In this document: positions 18,038 to 26,111 of the stretch, piece after piece | Position numbering within the stretch: the stretch's first letter is position 1 | How the letters are laid out: every line of letters begins with the position of its first letter | Source of the DNA: Xenorhabdus griffiniae | GTDB taxonomy: Bacteria; Pseudomonadota; Gammaproteobacteria; Enterobacterales; Enterobacteriaceae | NCBI RefSeq assembly: GCF_037265215.1 | Contig: NZ_CP147737.1 | Coordinates: 2,202,001 to 2,266,000, forward strand | DNA: 64,000 nucleotides | Direction of reading: 5' to 3' | Notes under the pieces: generated by a model | Databases searched by the model: none | What the model was told of the DNA's origin: nothing | Seen by the model: only the letters and a program-made list of their open reading frames with translations | Made by a program: the position numbers and the translations under genes

Positions 18038-19375
18038 GTGATTGCGAAAGCTCTAAACACGGCATTTGAAAAGGTACGAGTACTGCAACGCAAGCTATAC
18101 CTGGCAGCCAAGGCGGATCCAAAACGTAAATTTGGTGTTCTGTATGACAAGGTATGTAGTGGTCGTGTGCTTGTTATGGCATGGACGCAGGTTAAAGCCA
18201 ATAAAGGTTCTTCAGGAATTGACAGGTTAACAATCGATAAGATTGAAACTGAAATTGGTGTAGGTAACTTTCTGCAAGACATCCAGAAGAAGCTAGTTCA
18301 AAAGAAGTACTCTCCTCAACCGGTGCGTAGGGTTTACATTCCTAAACCGGATGGAAAGGAAAGACCACTGGGCATACCTGTTATTGAAGATCGTGTAGTT
18401 CAGGCAGCAGTAAAGATAGTCATAGAACCGCTTTTCGAAGCGAGTTTTAAAGATTTTTCATATGGCTTTCGGCCTCGCAGAAATGCGCAGCAGGCGCTGA
18501 GAGAAATCTATAAGTGGCTAAATTTTAAATGTTACTGGGTGGTAGATGCTGATTTGAAGTCTTATTTTGACACTATCCCCCATGATAAATTGTTGTTATC
18601 GGTGAGAACCAGAGTCATAGATCGCTCAGTTGTGAAACTGATTGAAATGTGGCTGAAAGCTGGAGTAATGGAAGAGGGAAACCTGAAAGCGGGGATAGCA
18701 GGAACTCCACAAGGAGGCGTGATATCTCCACTACTGGCTAATCTTTACCTGCACTGGCTGGATCATATCTGGGAAAAAGAGGGATTCAATCAGCGTGAGC
18801 ATGACGCTCATCTTGTTCGTTATGCCGATGACTTTGTCATTTTGTGTAAGAAAGCACCGAGGTTTTATCTGGCTCAAGCCTGTAAGGTACTTGATCGGCT
18901 TGGATTGACGCTAAATACCGAAAAGACGAAAGTCGTTCATGCAATAAAGTCACCGTTTGACTTTCTGGGGCACAGGTTTGCAGTGCAGCCGTCCAAAAGG
19001 GATGGAAAATTGAGAACCTATTACTACCCCTCACCAGAAGCGATGAAAAGAGTAAAGCGAAAGATTCGTGAAGTGACACGAAAAGGTCAGCATCGGGATC
19101 TTCCGGAGCTAATCAGAACAGAAATAAACCCAATCCTTAGAGGGTGGGGTAATTATTTCAAGACGTGCAACTCCCGGATGCATTTCAAAAGCATCGCAAA
19201 TTACACGATATGGACACTCTGTATTATGTTGAGGAAGAAGCACAAGAAGCGAACTAAAGGATGGAGGGACCATCCGCCGAGCTGGTTCTACAAGTATCAC
19301 GGGTTATTTAAGTTGTATAGTCTGTCGATAAACGGAAACGAAGTCAGTCGGTATGCTCGCCTTGTAACGTCGTAA
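18038..19375 (+). CDS. ltrA: Group II intron-encoded reverse transcriptase/maturase
   Basis: 445 residues starting at GTG 18038, with ACAGGAGG upstream. It has the RT fingers and palm (IPKPDGKERPLGIP, SYGFRPRRNAQQAL, AGTPQGGVISPLLANLYL) and the catalytic YADD at 262-265, then the maturase X domain (GIIM: LRGWGNYFKTCNS). There is no HNH endonuclease C-terminus, so retrohoming would use DNA ends at replication forks, as known for endonuclease-lacking members. It lies wholly inside the intron. The gene symbol is the generic name for this family. Confidence 0.95.
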   Translation: MIAKALNTAFEKVRVLQRKLYLAAKADPKRKFGVLYDKVCSGRVLVMAWTQVKANKGSSGIDRLTIDKIETEIGVGNFLQDIQKKLVQKKYSPQPVRRVYIPKPDGKERPLGIPVIEDRVVQAAVKIVIEPLFEASFKDFSYGFRPRRNAQQALREIYKWLNFKCYWVVDADLKSYFDTIPHDKLLLSVRTRVIDRSVVKLIEMWLKAGVMEEGNLKAGIAGTPQGGVISPLLANLYLHWLDHIWEKEGFNQREHDAHLVRYADDFVILCKKAPRFYLAQACKVLDRLGLTLNTEKTKVVHAIKSPFDFLGHRFAVQPSKRDGKLRTYYYPSPEAMKRVKRKIREVTRKGQHRDLPELIRTEINPILRGWGNYFKTCNSRMHFKSIANYTIWTLCIMLRKKHKKRTKGWRDHPPSWFYKYHGLFKLYSLSINGNEVSRYARLVTS

Positions 19376-19397
19376 TGCAGCAGGAAGAAGACAGTCG

Positions 19398-19433
19398 GAA
19401 AGCCGTGTGCGGGAAAACCGCACGCACGGTTTG
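19398..19433 (+). ncRNA. Group II intron domain V
   Basis: AGCCGTGTGCGG pairs with CCGCACGCACGGTT around a GAAAA-type loop, beginning with the AGC that occupies the catalytic-triad position. This is the most conserved catalytic part of group II introns. Confidence 0.85.
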
Positions 19434-19480
19434 ACGAGGGGCCGCTGGGGAGATGACATCAAACTTGAGGCCTACTCTAC

Positions 19481-19574
19481 AACTTCAAGATGCGTGTGAT
19501 TTCTTCCCGCGAAGCGGGAAGAAATCAGGTTTCATATCGTATCGTAAATTGCAACTTGAAATTTAATGCGTATA
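19481..19574 (-). repeat. Palindromic repeat copy R3, second fragment (3' exon side of intron)
   Basis: Begins AACTTCAAGATGCG directly after the intron and ends AATGCGTATA. Its central hairpin is CTTCCCGCGAAGCGGGAAG, with a compensated C-to-T / G-to-A pair relative to R2, which argues that pairing is maintained. Confidence 0.88.
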
Positions 19575-19640
19575 AATAGTCGTTATTAGGATGAGAAGAG
19601 GGCCGTGATAGTGCCCTCTATTTTATGATTTATATTGAGA

Positions 19641-21083
19641 TTATTCTACTTCAAGTACGCGACAGGTATTGGTACTGCCAATAGTTCCCATCTGATCACC
19701 TTGGGTTACGAGTACCAAATCCCCTGAGATGAGATAACCTTTATCGCGCAGGCGATTTACTGCTTCATTTGCCGCAGCGATCCCGTCAGTATGTGAGCTA
19801 CAATAAACAGGCGTCACACCACGATAAAGAGCGGTACGGTTTAAGGTTGATTCATGGCGAGACATAGAGAAGATAGGCAGGCCAGAACTGATGCGGGACA
19901 TCATGCGGGCTGTGCGGCCAGATTCAGTCATGGCGATAATTGCCTTGACGCCTTTCAGGTGGTTGGCTGCATACATAGTGGACATTGAAATCGCTTCTTC
20001 AATACTATCAAATGTTATATCCAAGCGATGTTTGGAAACATTGACACTGGGCATTTTTTCTGCGCCAAGACAGACTTGAGCCATAGCGGCAACAGTTTCC
20101 GCAGGATACTGGCCTGCCGCTGTTTCAGCGGAGAGCATAACCGCATCAGTACCATCCAGTACCGCATTGGCGACATCCATGACTTCAGCACGCGTCGGCA
20201 TTGGATTGGTGATCATGGATTCCATCATTTGCGTGGCTGTAATCACGACACGATTAAGTTGGCGGGCGCGGCGGATCAGTTTCTTCTGTACACCAACCAG
20301 TTCAGGGTCACCAATTTCAACACCGAGATCACCACGAGCGACCATGACAACATCCGATGCCAGAATAATTTCATCAATGATTTCGTCACTGCTAACAGCT
20401 TCCGCTCGCTCAACTTTTGCAACGATTTGGGGTTCACAGCCTGCATCTCGTGCGAGACGGCGCGCATAATTCAAATCTTCACCTGAACGAGGGAAAGAAA
20501 CAGCAAGATAATCAACACCAATTTTGGCTGCTGTGATGATATCTTCCTTATCTTTTGCTGTCAGTGCTTCGGCTGATAACCCGCCGCCCAATTTATTGAT
20601 GCCTTTATTGTTGGAAAGCGGGCCTCCTACAGTCACTTCCGTGAAGACTTTCATCCCCTGAACGTCCAGAACTTTCAATTGAACGCGTCCATCATCCAAT
20701 AGCAGGATATCTCCCGCCGTCACATCAGATGGTAAACCTTTATAGTCAATACCGACTTTTTCTTTATCTCCTTCTCCCTTACTTAGATTGGCATCCAACA
20801 GGAATTTATCCCCAACATTCAGGAAAATTTTTCCTTCCTTAAAGGTGGATATGCGTATTTTGGGTCCTTGAAGATCACCGAGGATGGCAACATGACAACC
20901 TAAACGGGCAGCAATTTCGCGCACTTTATTAGCACGTTGGATATGATCTTCCGCAGTGCCATGAGAGAAATTAAGGCGGACGACGTTGGCCCCCGCTTGG
21001 ATAACTTTTTCTAGATTGTCGTCACGATCTGTAGCTGGGCCAAGTGTAGTGACGATTTTTGTTCTTCTGAGCCGTCTGGACAT
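19641..21083 (-). CDS. pykA: Pyruvate kinase II
   Basis: 480 residues, the length of E. coli PykA. Active-site motifs are visible: [30 protein letters not shown] and [10 protein letters not shown]. It makes pyruvate and ATP from phosphoenolpyruvate and ADP. PykA is the AMP/sugar-phosphate-activated isozyme, separate from PykF. Its neighbours hexR and zwf match E. coli order. The stop is followed on the minus strand by a GAGGGC/GCCCTC stem (19598-19620) that may end the transcript. Confidence 0.96.
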   Translation of the reverse strand: MSRRLRRTKIVTTLGPATDRDDNLEKVIQAGANVVRLNFSHGTAEDHIQRANKVREIAARLGCHVAILGDLQGPKIRISTFKEGKIFLNVGDKFLLDANLSKGEGDKEKVGIDYKGLPSDVTAGDILLLDDGRVQLKVLDVQGMKVFTEVTVGGPLSNNKGINKLGGGLSAEALTAKDKEDIITAAKIGVDYLAVSFPRSGEDLNYARRLARDAGCEPQIVAKVERAEAVSSDEIIDEIILASDVVMVARGDLGVEIGDPELVGVQKKLIRRARQLNRVVITATQMMESMITNPMPTRAEVMDVANAVLDGTDAVMLSAETAAGQYPAETVAAMAQVCLGAEKMPSVNVSKHRLDITFDSIEEAISMSTMYAANHLKGVKAIIAMTESGRTARMMSRISSGLPIFSMSRHESTLNRTALYRGVTPVYCSSHTDGIAAANEAVNRLRDKGYLISGDLVLVTQGDQMGTIGSTNTCRVLEVE

Positions 21084-21107
21084 GTATTACTCCGTTGACC
21101 TGTGAAG

Positions 21108-21168
21108 TATACCTTTTGTTTTTCAAGTTACCGCATCGGTGAGGGGAACTTGAAATCCATTGGGTATA
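21108..21168. repeat. 61-bp inverted element upstream of pykA
   Basis: Bounded by TATACC and GGTATA, with an inner CAAGTT/AACTTG pair around a short centre. The plan is like the ~105-bp repeats but the sequence differs, and only one copy is seen in this window. It lies in the pykA leader or promoter. Confidence 0.5.
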
Positions 21169-21311
21169 TGAGTTTTCGATTACTGTAGGGTAACTATTAA
21201 TTTATTGATTATTAACTCCGCACTGCAAATAGGCAGTGGGGAAAAGTCTACATATGCTATCAGTCTGGAGAGTTGATAAATAGTGAACAAAAACACAGTC
21301 TATTTTCTGGT

Positions 21312-22160
21312 TTATTCAGACTTATCAAACCGTGAATTACGCAACGCTTCTTTGACTCTCTTCAAATTATCTCTGAATTTTGAGCCGCGGCGAAGTGTAA
21401 AACCCGTTGCCAGTACATCAATGATGGTTAATTGAGCAATCCTTGAAACCATCGGCATATAGATATCTGTATCTTCGGGTACATCCAATAGAATGGGGAG
21501 GGTGGCTTCGTGTGCTAAGGGGGAGCCTGTCGAAGTAATGGCGATCACTGCTGCATCGTTCTCGCGGGCCAGTTTAGCCATTTCTACCAGGCTTTTTGTT
21601 CTTCCGGTATGAGAAATTAATACGACAACATCGCCTTCGGTACTGCTAATGCAACTCATCCGTTGCATCACAATATCGTCAAAATAGGTCACTGGAATAT
21701 TGAAGCGAAAAAATTTGTTCATGGCATCATGGGCTACAGCGGCTGATGCCCCCAAACCAAAAAAAGAGAGTTTTCTGGCTTGAGTCAAAAGATCGACAGC
21801 TCGGTTAATTGCTGCAATATCCAGATTACTTTTGACCGTTTCCAGATTTGCCATTACTGATTCGAAAATTTTGTTTGTATAAGCGGTGACACTGTCACTT
21901 TCTTCCACGTTGCGGTTTACATAAGGTGTACCATTGGCAAGGCTCTGTGCCAGATGCAATTTAAAGTCAGGAAACCCTTTGGTGTTGAGACGACGACAAA
22001 AACGATTCACCGTTGGTTCACTCACATTGGCCATTTTAGCCAGAGTAGCAATGCTTGAATGGATGGCAGTTTGTGGTGAATCAAGGATGACCTGCGCAAC
22101 CTTTTTCTCTGACTTACTCAAAACATCAAGACTATTTTGGAGCCGTTCCAGTGTGTTCAT
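21312..22160 (-). CDS. hexR: RpiR-family transcriptional repressor of hexose metabolism
   Basis: 282 residues with an N-terminal RpiR-type helix-turn-helix (TLAKMANVSEPTVNRFCRRL) and a C-terminal SIS sugar-phosphate-binding domain (LSFFGLGASAAVAHD, VVLISHTGRTKSLVEMA). HexR represses zwf and other central-carbon genes and is released by 2-keto-3-deoxy-6-phosphogluconate. It diverges from zwf, which has a HexR box at 22575-22589, and lies upstream of pykA on the same strand. Confidence 0.95.
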   Translation of the reverse strand: MNTLERLQNSLDVLSKSEKKVAQVILDSPQTAIHSSIATLAKMANVSEPTVNRFCRRLNTKGFPDFKLHLAQSLANGTPYVNRNVEESDSVTAYTNKIFESVMANLETVKSNLDIAAINRAVDLLTQARKLSFFGLGASAAVAHDAMNKFFRFNIPVTYFDDIVMQRMSCISSTEGDVVVLISHTGRTKSLVEMAKLARENDAAVIAITSTGSPLAHEATLPILLDVPEDTDIYMPMVSRIAQLTIIDVLATGFTLRRGSKFRDNLKRVKEALRNSRFDKSE

Positions 22161-22216
22161 AAAACGAAGTTCAACCTCGGTTTTAACGATTTCATTAACA
22201 GGAGAAATCTATTTCA

Positions 22217-22296
22217 TTTTCATGAAAATATACTACTTGTTATTGAAAGCTGGCAGTGGCAATAATCGGATAATATGGGATTTTTCATGAAAATAT
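22217..22296. promoter_or_regulatory. Pair of direct repeats with palindromic core upstream of hexR
   Basis: TTTTCATGAAAATAT occurs exactly at 22217-22231 and 22282-22296, 65 bp apart (about six helical turns). Each contains the palindrome TTTTCATGAAAA. They lie 57-136 bp upstream of the hexR start. This looks like a two-site operator for hexR or for the zwf-hexR region; the binding protein is not known from sequence. Confidence 0.5.
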
Positions 22297-22574
22297 GACA
22301 AGTGTCTAACTTTCAACTTGGTAAGATTACTTCTTAAGCGTTGTAAATTTTCAACTTATAATCACTAATCGGTATGAATGACGACCACATTGCAAGTGAA
22401 TACAAAATTATCATGGATGTGACAGCAGTGTACAGAAAATAGACGTGGTTGTTTAATAACCTGTGTATGGATTTCATTTTGTCGTTAATCCAGCAGCAAC
22501 ATGAAATACAGAGAATTACATGAATAATCAGTGTTTACTGCATATAGCCAAAAGAGTACATTACCCACAGATTC

Positions 22575-22589
22575 TGTAAAAAAATTACA
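22575..22589. promoter_or_regulatory. HexR operator upstream of zwf
   Basis: TGTAAAAAAATTACA matches the HexR consensus arms TGTA-N7-TACA and lies 26 bases before the zwf start, overlapping the likely promoter or leader. The other 400 bases back to hexR hold only the repeat pair at 22217-22296. Confidence 0.7.
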
Positions 22590-22615
22590 ATATCCCGTAA
22601 TTGAGGAGATGCAAC

Positions 22616-24091
22616 ATGGCGGTGACGTCTACAGCTCAGGCTTGTAATTTGGTAATTTTTGGGGCGAAAGGAGACTTAGCACGCCGGAAATTAATGCCTT
22701 CCCTTTACCAGTTGGAAAAAGCGGGTTATATCCATCCTGATACCCGAATTATCGGCGTCGGTCGAGCTGATTGGGATAAAAAAGCCTACACCAAAGTTGT
22801 TGAAGAAGCATTGGTGACATTTATGTCCGAGAAACCAGATCCAGAACTGTGGAAGAAGCTGAGTTCACGTCTGGAATTTTGTAATTTGGACGTAAATGAG
22901 ACGGGACATTTTACCGAATTGGCAAAAATAATTAATAAAGATGACTTACCCGCTATTCACTATTTTGCCATGCCTCCAAGTACATTTGGGGCAGTATGTC
23001 ATGGATTAGGCGCTGCGGGGTTGAATACGGAACCCAACCGTGTGGTGATGGAAAAACCACTGGGAACAGATCTTGCTTCGTCCAGAGCGATTAATGATGA
23101 AGTGGCAAAATATTTCAATGAAAACCAAATTTACCGTATTGACCATTACTTGGGAAAAGAAACGGTATTGAATTTGTTAGCGTTGCGTTTTGCCAACTCG
23201 CTTTTCGTCAATAATTGGGATCATCGCACGATTGATCATGTGCAAATTACCGTTGCTGAGGAAGTTGGTATCGAAGGGCGTTGGGGATATTTCGATCAGG
23301 CAGGGCAGATGCGCGATATGATCCAAAATCATCTTCTGCAAATTCTGACTATGATTGCCATGTCACCACCGGCTGACCTGACAGCAGATCGCATTCGTGA
23401 TGAAAAAGTGAAAGTGCTGCGTTCATTGCGTCGGATTAATCAGACCAATGTCAGGGAAAAAACGGTTCGCGGGCAATATACCGCAGGTTTTGTTCATGGT
23501 AAGAAAGTTCCCGGTTATCTGGAAGAAGAGGGGGCGAATAAAGCCAGTAAAACGGAAACTTTTGTATCGATTCGTGTCGATATTGATGACTGGCGCTGGT
23601 CTGGTGTGCCTTTTTATCTGAGGACCGGAAAGCGGTTGCCAGCTAAATGTTCTGAAGTTGTCGTTTATTTCAAAGAGCCTCCTCTGAATCTATTTGCTGA
23701 ATCTTACCAGCAATTACCGCAAAATAAATTGACAATCCGCTTGCAGCCAGATGAAGGTATTGATATTGAAGTGCTGAATAAAGCCCCAGGACTGGAACAT
23801 AAACACCGTTTGCAAACAACCAAACTGGATCTGAGTTTCTCTGAAACATTTAACCAGACGCATCTTGCGGATGCTTATGAAAGGTTATTGTTGGAAGCAA
23901 TGCGCGGCATTCAGGCATTGTTTGTCCGGCGTGATGAAGTGGAAGAAGCCTGGAAATGGGTGGATTCCATTATGGATGCGTGGGCGGCGGATAATGAACC
24001 ACCGAAACCTTATCAAGCAGGCACGTGGGGGCCAGTGGCTTCTATCGCTATGATTACGCGTGATGGTCGTTCATGGAATGAATTTGAGTAA
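22616..24091 (+). CDS. zwf: Glucose-6-phosphate 1-dehydrogenase
   Basis: 491 residues, the same as E. coli Zwf from MAVTSTAQAC to WNEFE. NADP-binding GAKGDLARRKL and the catalytic RIDHYLGKE are present. It catalyses the first step of the pentose phosphate pathway and is a main source of NADPH. GAGGAG at 22603-22608 sets the ATG at 22616; an in-frame TTG 15 bases upstream overlaps the ribosome site and is not used. Controlled by HexR via the operator just upstream. Confidence 0.97.
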   Translation: MAVTSTAQACNLVIFGAKGDLARRKLMPSLYQLEKAGYIHPDTRIIGVGRADWDKKAYTKVVEEALVTFMSEKPDPELWKKLSSRLEFCNLDVNETGHFTELAKIINKDDLPAIHYFAMPPSTFGAVCHGLGAAGLNTEPNRVVMEKPLGTDLASSRAINDEVAKYFNENQIYRIDHYLGKETVLNLLALRFANSLFVNNWDHRTIDHVQITVAEEVGIEGRWGYFDQAGQMRDMIQNHLLQILTMIAMSPPADLTADRIRDEKVKVLRSLRRINQTNVREKTVRGQYTAGFVHGKKVPGYLEEEGANKASKTETFVSIRVDIDDWRWSGVPFYLRTGKRLPAKCSEVVVYFKEPPLNLFAESYQQLPQNKLTIRLQPDEGIDIEVLNKAPGLEHKHRLQTTKLDLSFSETFNQTHLADAYERLLLEAMRGIQALFVRRDEVEEAWKWVDSIMDAWAADNEPPKPYQAGTWGPVASIAMITRDGRSWNEFE

Positions 24092-24153
24092 TTTGCGCGT
24101 TTTTAATTCGCATTAACTTAGTTATTAATAAAATAACAGCTGGACTTGATGTT

Positions 24154-24260
24154 TATACGCATTAAACTTCAAGTTGCAATTTACCAGCATGCGATGAAAC
24201 CTGATTTCTCCCTGCTTCGCGGGGAGAAATCACACGCATCTTGAAGTTAGATTAGTAAAT
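24154..24260 (+). repeat. Interspersed palindromic repeat, copy R4
   Basis: Full-length copy from TATACGCATTAAACTTC to the decayed end GATTAGTAAATA. The rest of the zwf-mdtJ gap up to the leader ORF at 24545 is AT-rich, and I see no gene in it. Confidence 0.9.
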
Positions 24261-24544
24261 ATAAATAGTTATGCTTTGTATTTGCGAAATTTTAGGGGCA
24301 GAAAATGATTTTCATTTTTGCCGAAGCAAGAGACTAAATTTGTTATCTGAATAAATAAAATTCAGTATAAATAAACGGTTATTCAATTTTTCTTACTAAA
24401 AGTAGAGTTTGATTAACTAAATACAAACCATTGCTTTTTATTTTGGGCTATGATAGAAATACATCATTCGTTTACTAATATGAGGGTTCGTAGTATATCG
24501 TGCGATAGTTATACGATTGTCGTGTGATGAAAGAATAAAATATC

Positions 24545-24661
24545 ATGAATAGCGCCAAAAGCGTCAACATTCAACATAGTAACAAAATTCAACGTTGTAC
24601 CCATGTTTTCTTCCTCTCAACTATTTTATCCAGTGAGCACTACTGGTGCGGCGCCCTTTAG
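24545..24661 (+). CDS. Possible 38-aa leader peptide upstream of mdtJI
   Basis: An ATG-to-TAG frame of 38 codons (MNSAKSVNIQ ... HYWCGAL), Ser- and Asn-rich, ends inside a GCGCCC-TTTA-GGGC hairpin (from 24651), which is followed by a second hairpin (CCGGTTCTTCACCGG, 24679-24695). E. coli mdtJI is known to have a short upstream ORF that senses spermidine, so this is a candidate equivalent. The ribosome site is weak (GATGAAAGAATAAAAT), and I do not recognise the peptide sequence. Confidence 0.4.
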   Translation: MNSAKSVNIQHSNKIQRCTHVFFLSTILSSEHYWCGAL

Positions 24662-24829
24662 GGCCTTCTCCTACTAACCGGTTCTTCACCGGCAATTTTC
24701 GTTTGCCAAAATATTTTGCTAAAAAGTCAGTTTGATTCTGATATTGCGTCATTACATTTGCCACCGACTTTGTTGGCATCTATAGCTTGATATCTTGGCA
24801 TGCTTATCAGTATGTTCAGGAGAAAAAAA

Positions 24830-25240
24830 ATGATTTATTGGGTATTTCTTGTACTGGCGATTATGACAGAAGTGATTGGTACTCTGTCAATGAAACATGC
24901 CAGCGTATCGGGTGATTTTACAGGCATGATCGTGATGTATACCATGATCACAACTTCTTATATTTTGCTGGCCGTTGCTGTAAAAAAAGTCGCATTGGGC
25001 GTAGCTTATGCACTGTGGGAAGGTATTGGGATCCTGTTTATTACCACTTTTAGTGTGATGTGGTTCAACGAATCACTGTCATTGATGAAAATGAGCGGAT
25101 TGGTCTTGTTGATGGCTGGAATTGCCTTGATCAAGATGGGAGAGAAAAAAAGCAAAGGCCAGGCTTCAAACAATGCATCCCAAAATAATCCATCAACAGC
25201 ATTAAATAATGTTTCGAACAAGCAAATCAGGGAGGCATGA
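24830..25240 (+). CDS. mdtJ: Small multidrug resistance-type spermidine exporter subunit MdtJ
   Basis: 136 residues with four membrane helices and the SMR Glu in helix 1 ([17 protein letters not shown]), plus [15 protein letters not shown]. It works as a heteromer with MdtI to export spermidine. CAGGAG ahead of the ATG at 24830 fixes the start, and [11 protein letters not shown] matches the E. coli N-terminus; an upstream in-frame ATG adds a Lys/Arg-rich extension without support. It has a longer hydrophilic tail than E. coli MdtJ (Asn/Ser-rich, last ~30 residues). Confidence 0.93.
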   Translation: MIYWVFLVLAIMTEVIGTLSMKHASVSGDFTGMIVMYTMITTSYILLAVAVKKVALGVAYALWEGIGILFITTFSVMWFNESLSLMKMSGLVLLMAGIALIKMGEKKSKGQASNNASQNNPSTALNNVSNKQIREA

Positions 25241-25241
25241 T

Positions 25242-25574
25242 ATGCTGACGCAATTTGAATGGTGGCATGGTGCATTCCTGATTCTGGCTGTTGTTTTGGA
25301 AATTGTGGCGAATATTTTATTGAAATTATCCAATGGATTTCAGCGTTTCTGGATGGGTATTTTGTCTCTGGTTGCTGTTTTGGGCGCATTTAGTGCGTTG
25401 GCCCAGGCAGTGAAAGGGATAGAACTTTCCATTGCTTATGCCTTATGGGGAGCATTCGGCATCATTGCCACAGTGGCAGCGGGTTGGATAATGTTTAATC
25501 AACGACTGAATTTTAAGGGATGGAGTGGTATTGTGCTGCTATTGATAGGCATGATTATTATTAAGATGGCTTGA
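25242..25574 (+). CDS. mdtI: Spermidine exporter subunit MdtI
   Basis: 110 residues, four membrane helices, with the SMR Glu in [17 protein letters not shown] and the [18 protein letters not shown] segment, nearly identical in layout to E. coli MdtI (109 aa). It starts one base after the mdtJ stop with GGGAGG as ribosome site inside the mdtJ end, so the two subunits are made together. Confidence 0.94.
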   Translation: MLTQFEWWHGAFLILAVVLEIVANILLKLSNGFQRFWMGILSLVAVLGAFSALAQAVKGIELSIAYALWGAFGIIATVAAGWIMFNQRLNFKGWSGIVLLLIGMIIIKMA

Positions 25575-25666
25575 TTTCTACTCTCCATTCCTTAAATTTT
25601 ATTTCTAAGCATGGCATTGAATGAGCAATAACTCATTCAATGCCATATTTGTTTGGCCGGTGTGGA

Positions 25667-26011
25667 TTATAAAGCGGCGATAATTTTGATTTCGACTTTA
25701 TACTTAGGATCCATCAATGCAGCCTGAACAGTACAGCGGACTGGAGCACTTCCGGCAACCACCCATGCATCCCAGGCGGCGTTCATACCTGCAAAATCAG
25801 CCTTATCCGCCAGAAAAATCGTTGCATCCAATATCTTGCTTTTATCTGAACCAAGGCGGTGTAACAGGGTATCAATGGCTGCCAGAGTATCGGCGGTTTG
25901 CTCTGTAATATCACCGTCCAGTTGTTCTGGCACGCTGGTATAATAGATAGTGTCATTGTGAACGACCGCTTCTGACCAACGGGTATCTGGATCAATGCGT
26001 TTAATAGTCAT
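25667..26011 (-). CDS. yoaB: RidA-family protein YoaB
   Basis: 114 residues of the YjgF/YER057c/UK114 family, close to E. coli YoaB: MTIKRIDPDTRWSEAVVHND at the start and APVRCTVQAALMDPKYKVEIKIIAAL at the end, including the conserved Arg (VRCTVQA) that in RidA contacts the imine carboxylate. The family deaminates reactive enamine/imine intermediates; YoaB's own substrate is not established. It diverges from yoaA, as in E. coli. Confidence 0.93.
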   Translation of the reverse strand: MTIKRIDPDTRWSEAVVHNDTIYYTSVPEQLDGDITEQTADTLAAIDTLLHRLGSDKSKILDATIFLADKADFAGMNAAWDAWVVAGSAPVRCTVQAALMDPKYKVEIKIIAAL

Positions 26012-26111
26012 TAAATCTCCTGTTAATTTATCCAGTTTTTTGCTGAATTGAGTAGTTATTACAACTTAGTATTGGCATAATTCTGCTACATTTTATTGAA
26101 AGAGGCTGTTT

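Larger units (their letters stand above)
17475..19480 (+). mobile_element. Group II intron with reverse transcriptase ORF
   Basis: A 2006-bp element. Its ends are fixed by comparison: bases 17464-17474 joined to 19481 onward rebuild an uninterrupted repeat (TATACCAATCT|AACTTCAAGATG). The 560-base structured 5' part (domains I-III) precedes the maturase ORF in domain IV. A domain V hairpin lies at about 19398-19433, and domain VI ends in CCTACTCTAC with a candidate branch-point A at 19474, seven bases from the 3' end. The 5' end reads GAGCG, not the usual GTGYG. No endonuclease domain is encoded. It appears intact. Confidence 0.93.

Noticed and set aside
17420..18282. Minus-strand open frames within the intron 5' region
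   Set aside because: They overlap structured intron RNA and the RT gene, lack ribosome sites, and have no recognisable sequence.
20028..20486. Plus-strand frame of 152 codons inside pykA
   Set aside because: A shadow of a highly conserved gene on the other strand.
24640..24700. Guanidine-II (mini-ykkC) riboswitch before the SMR genes
   Set aside because: Two hairpins are present, but neither has the required ACGR loop.
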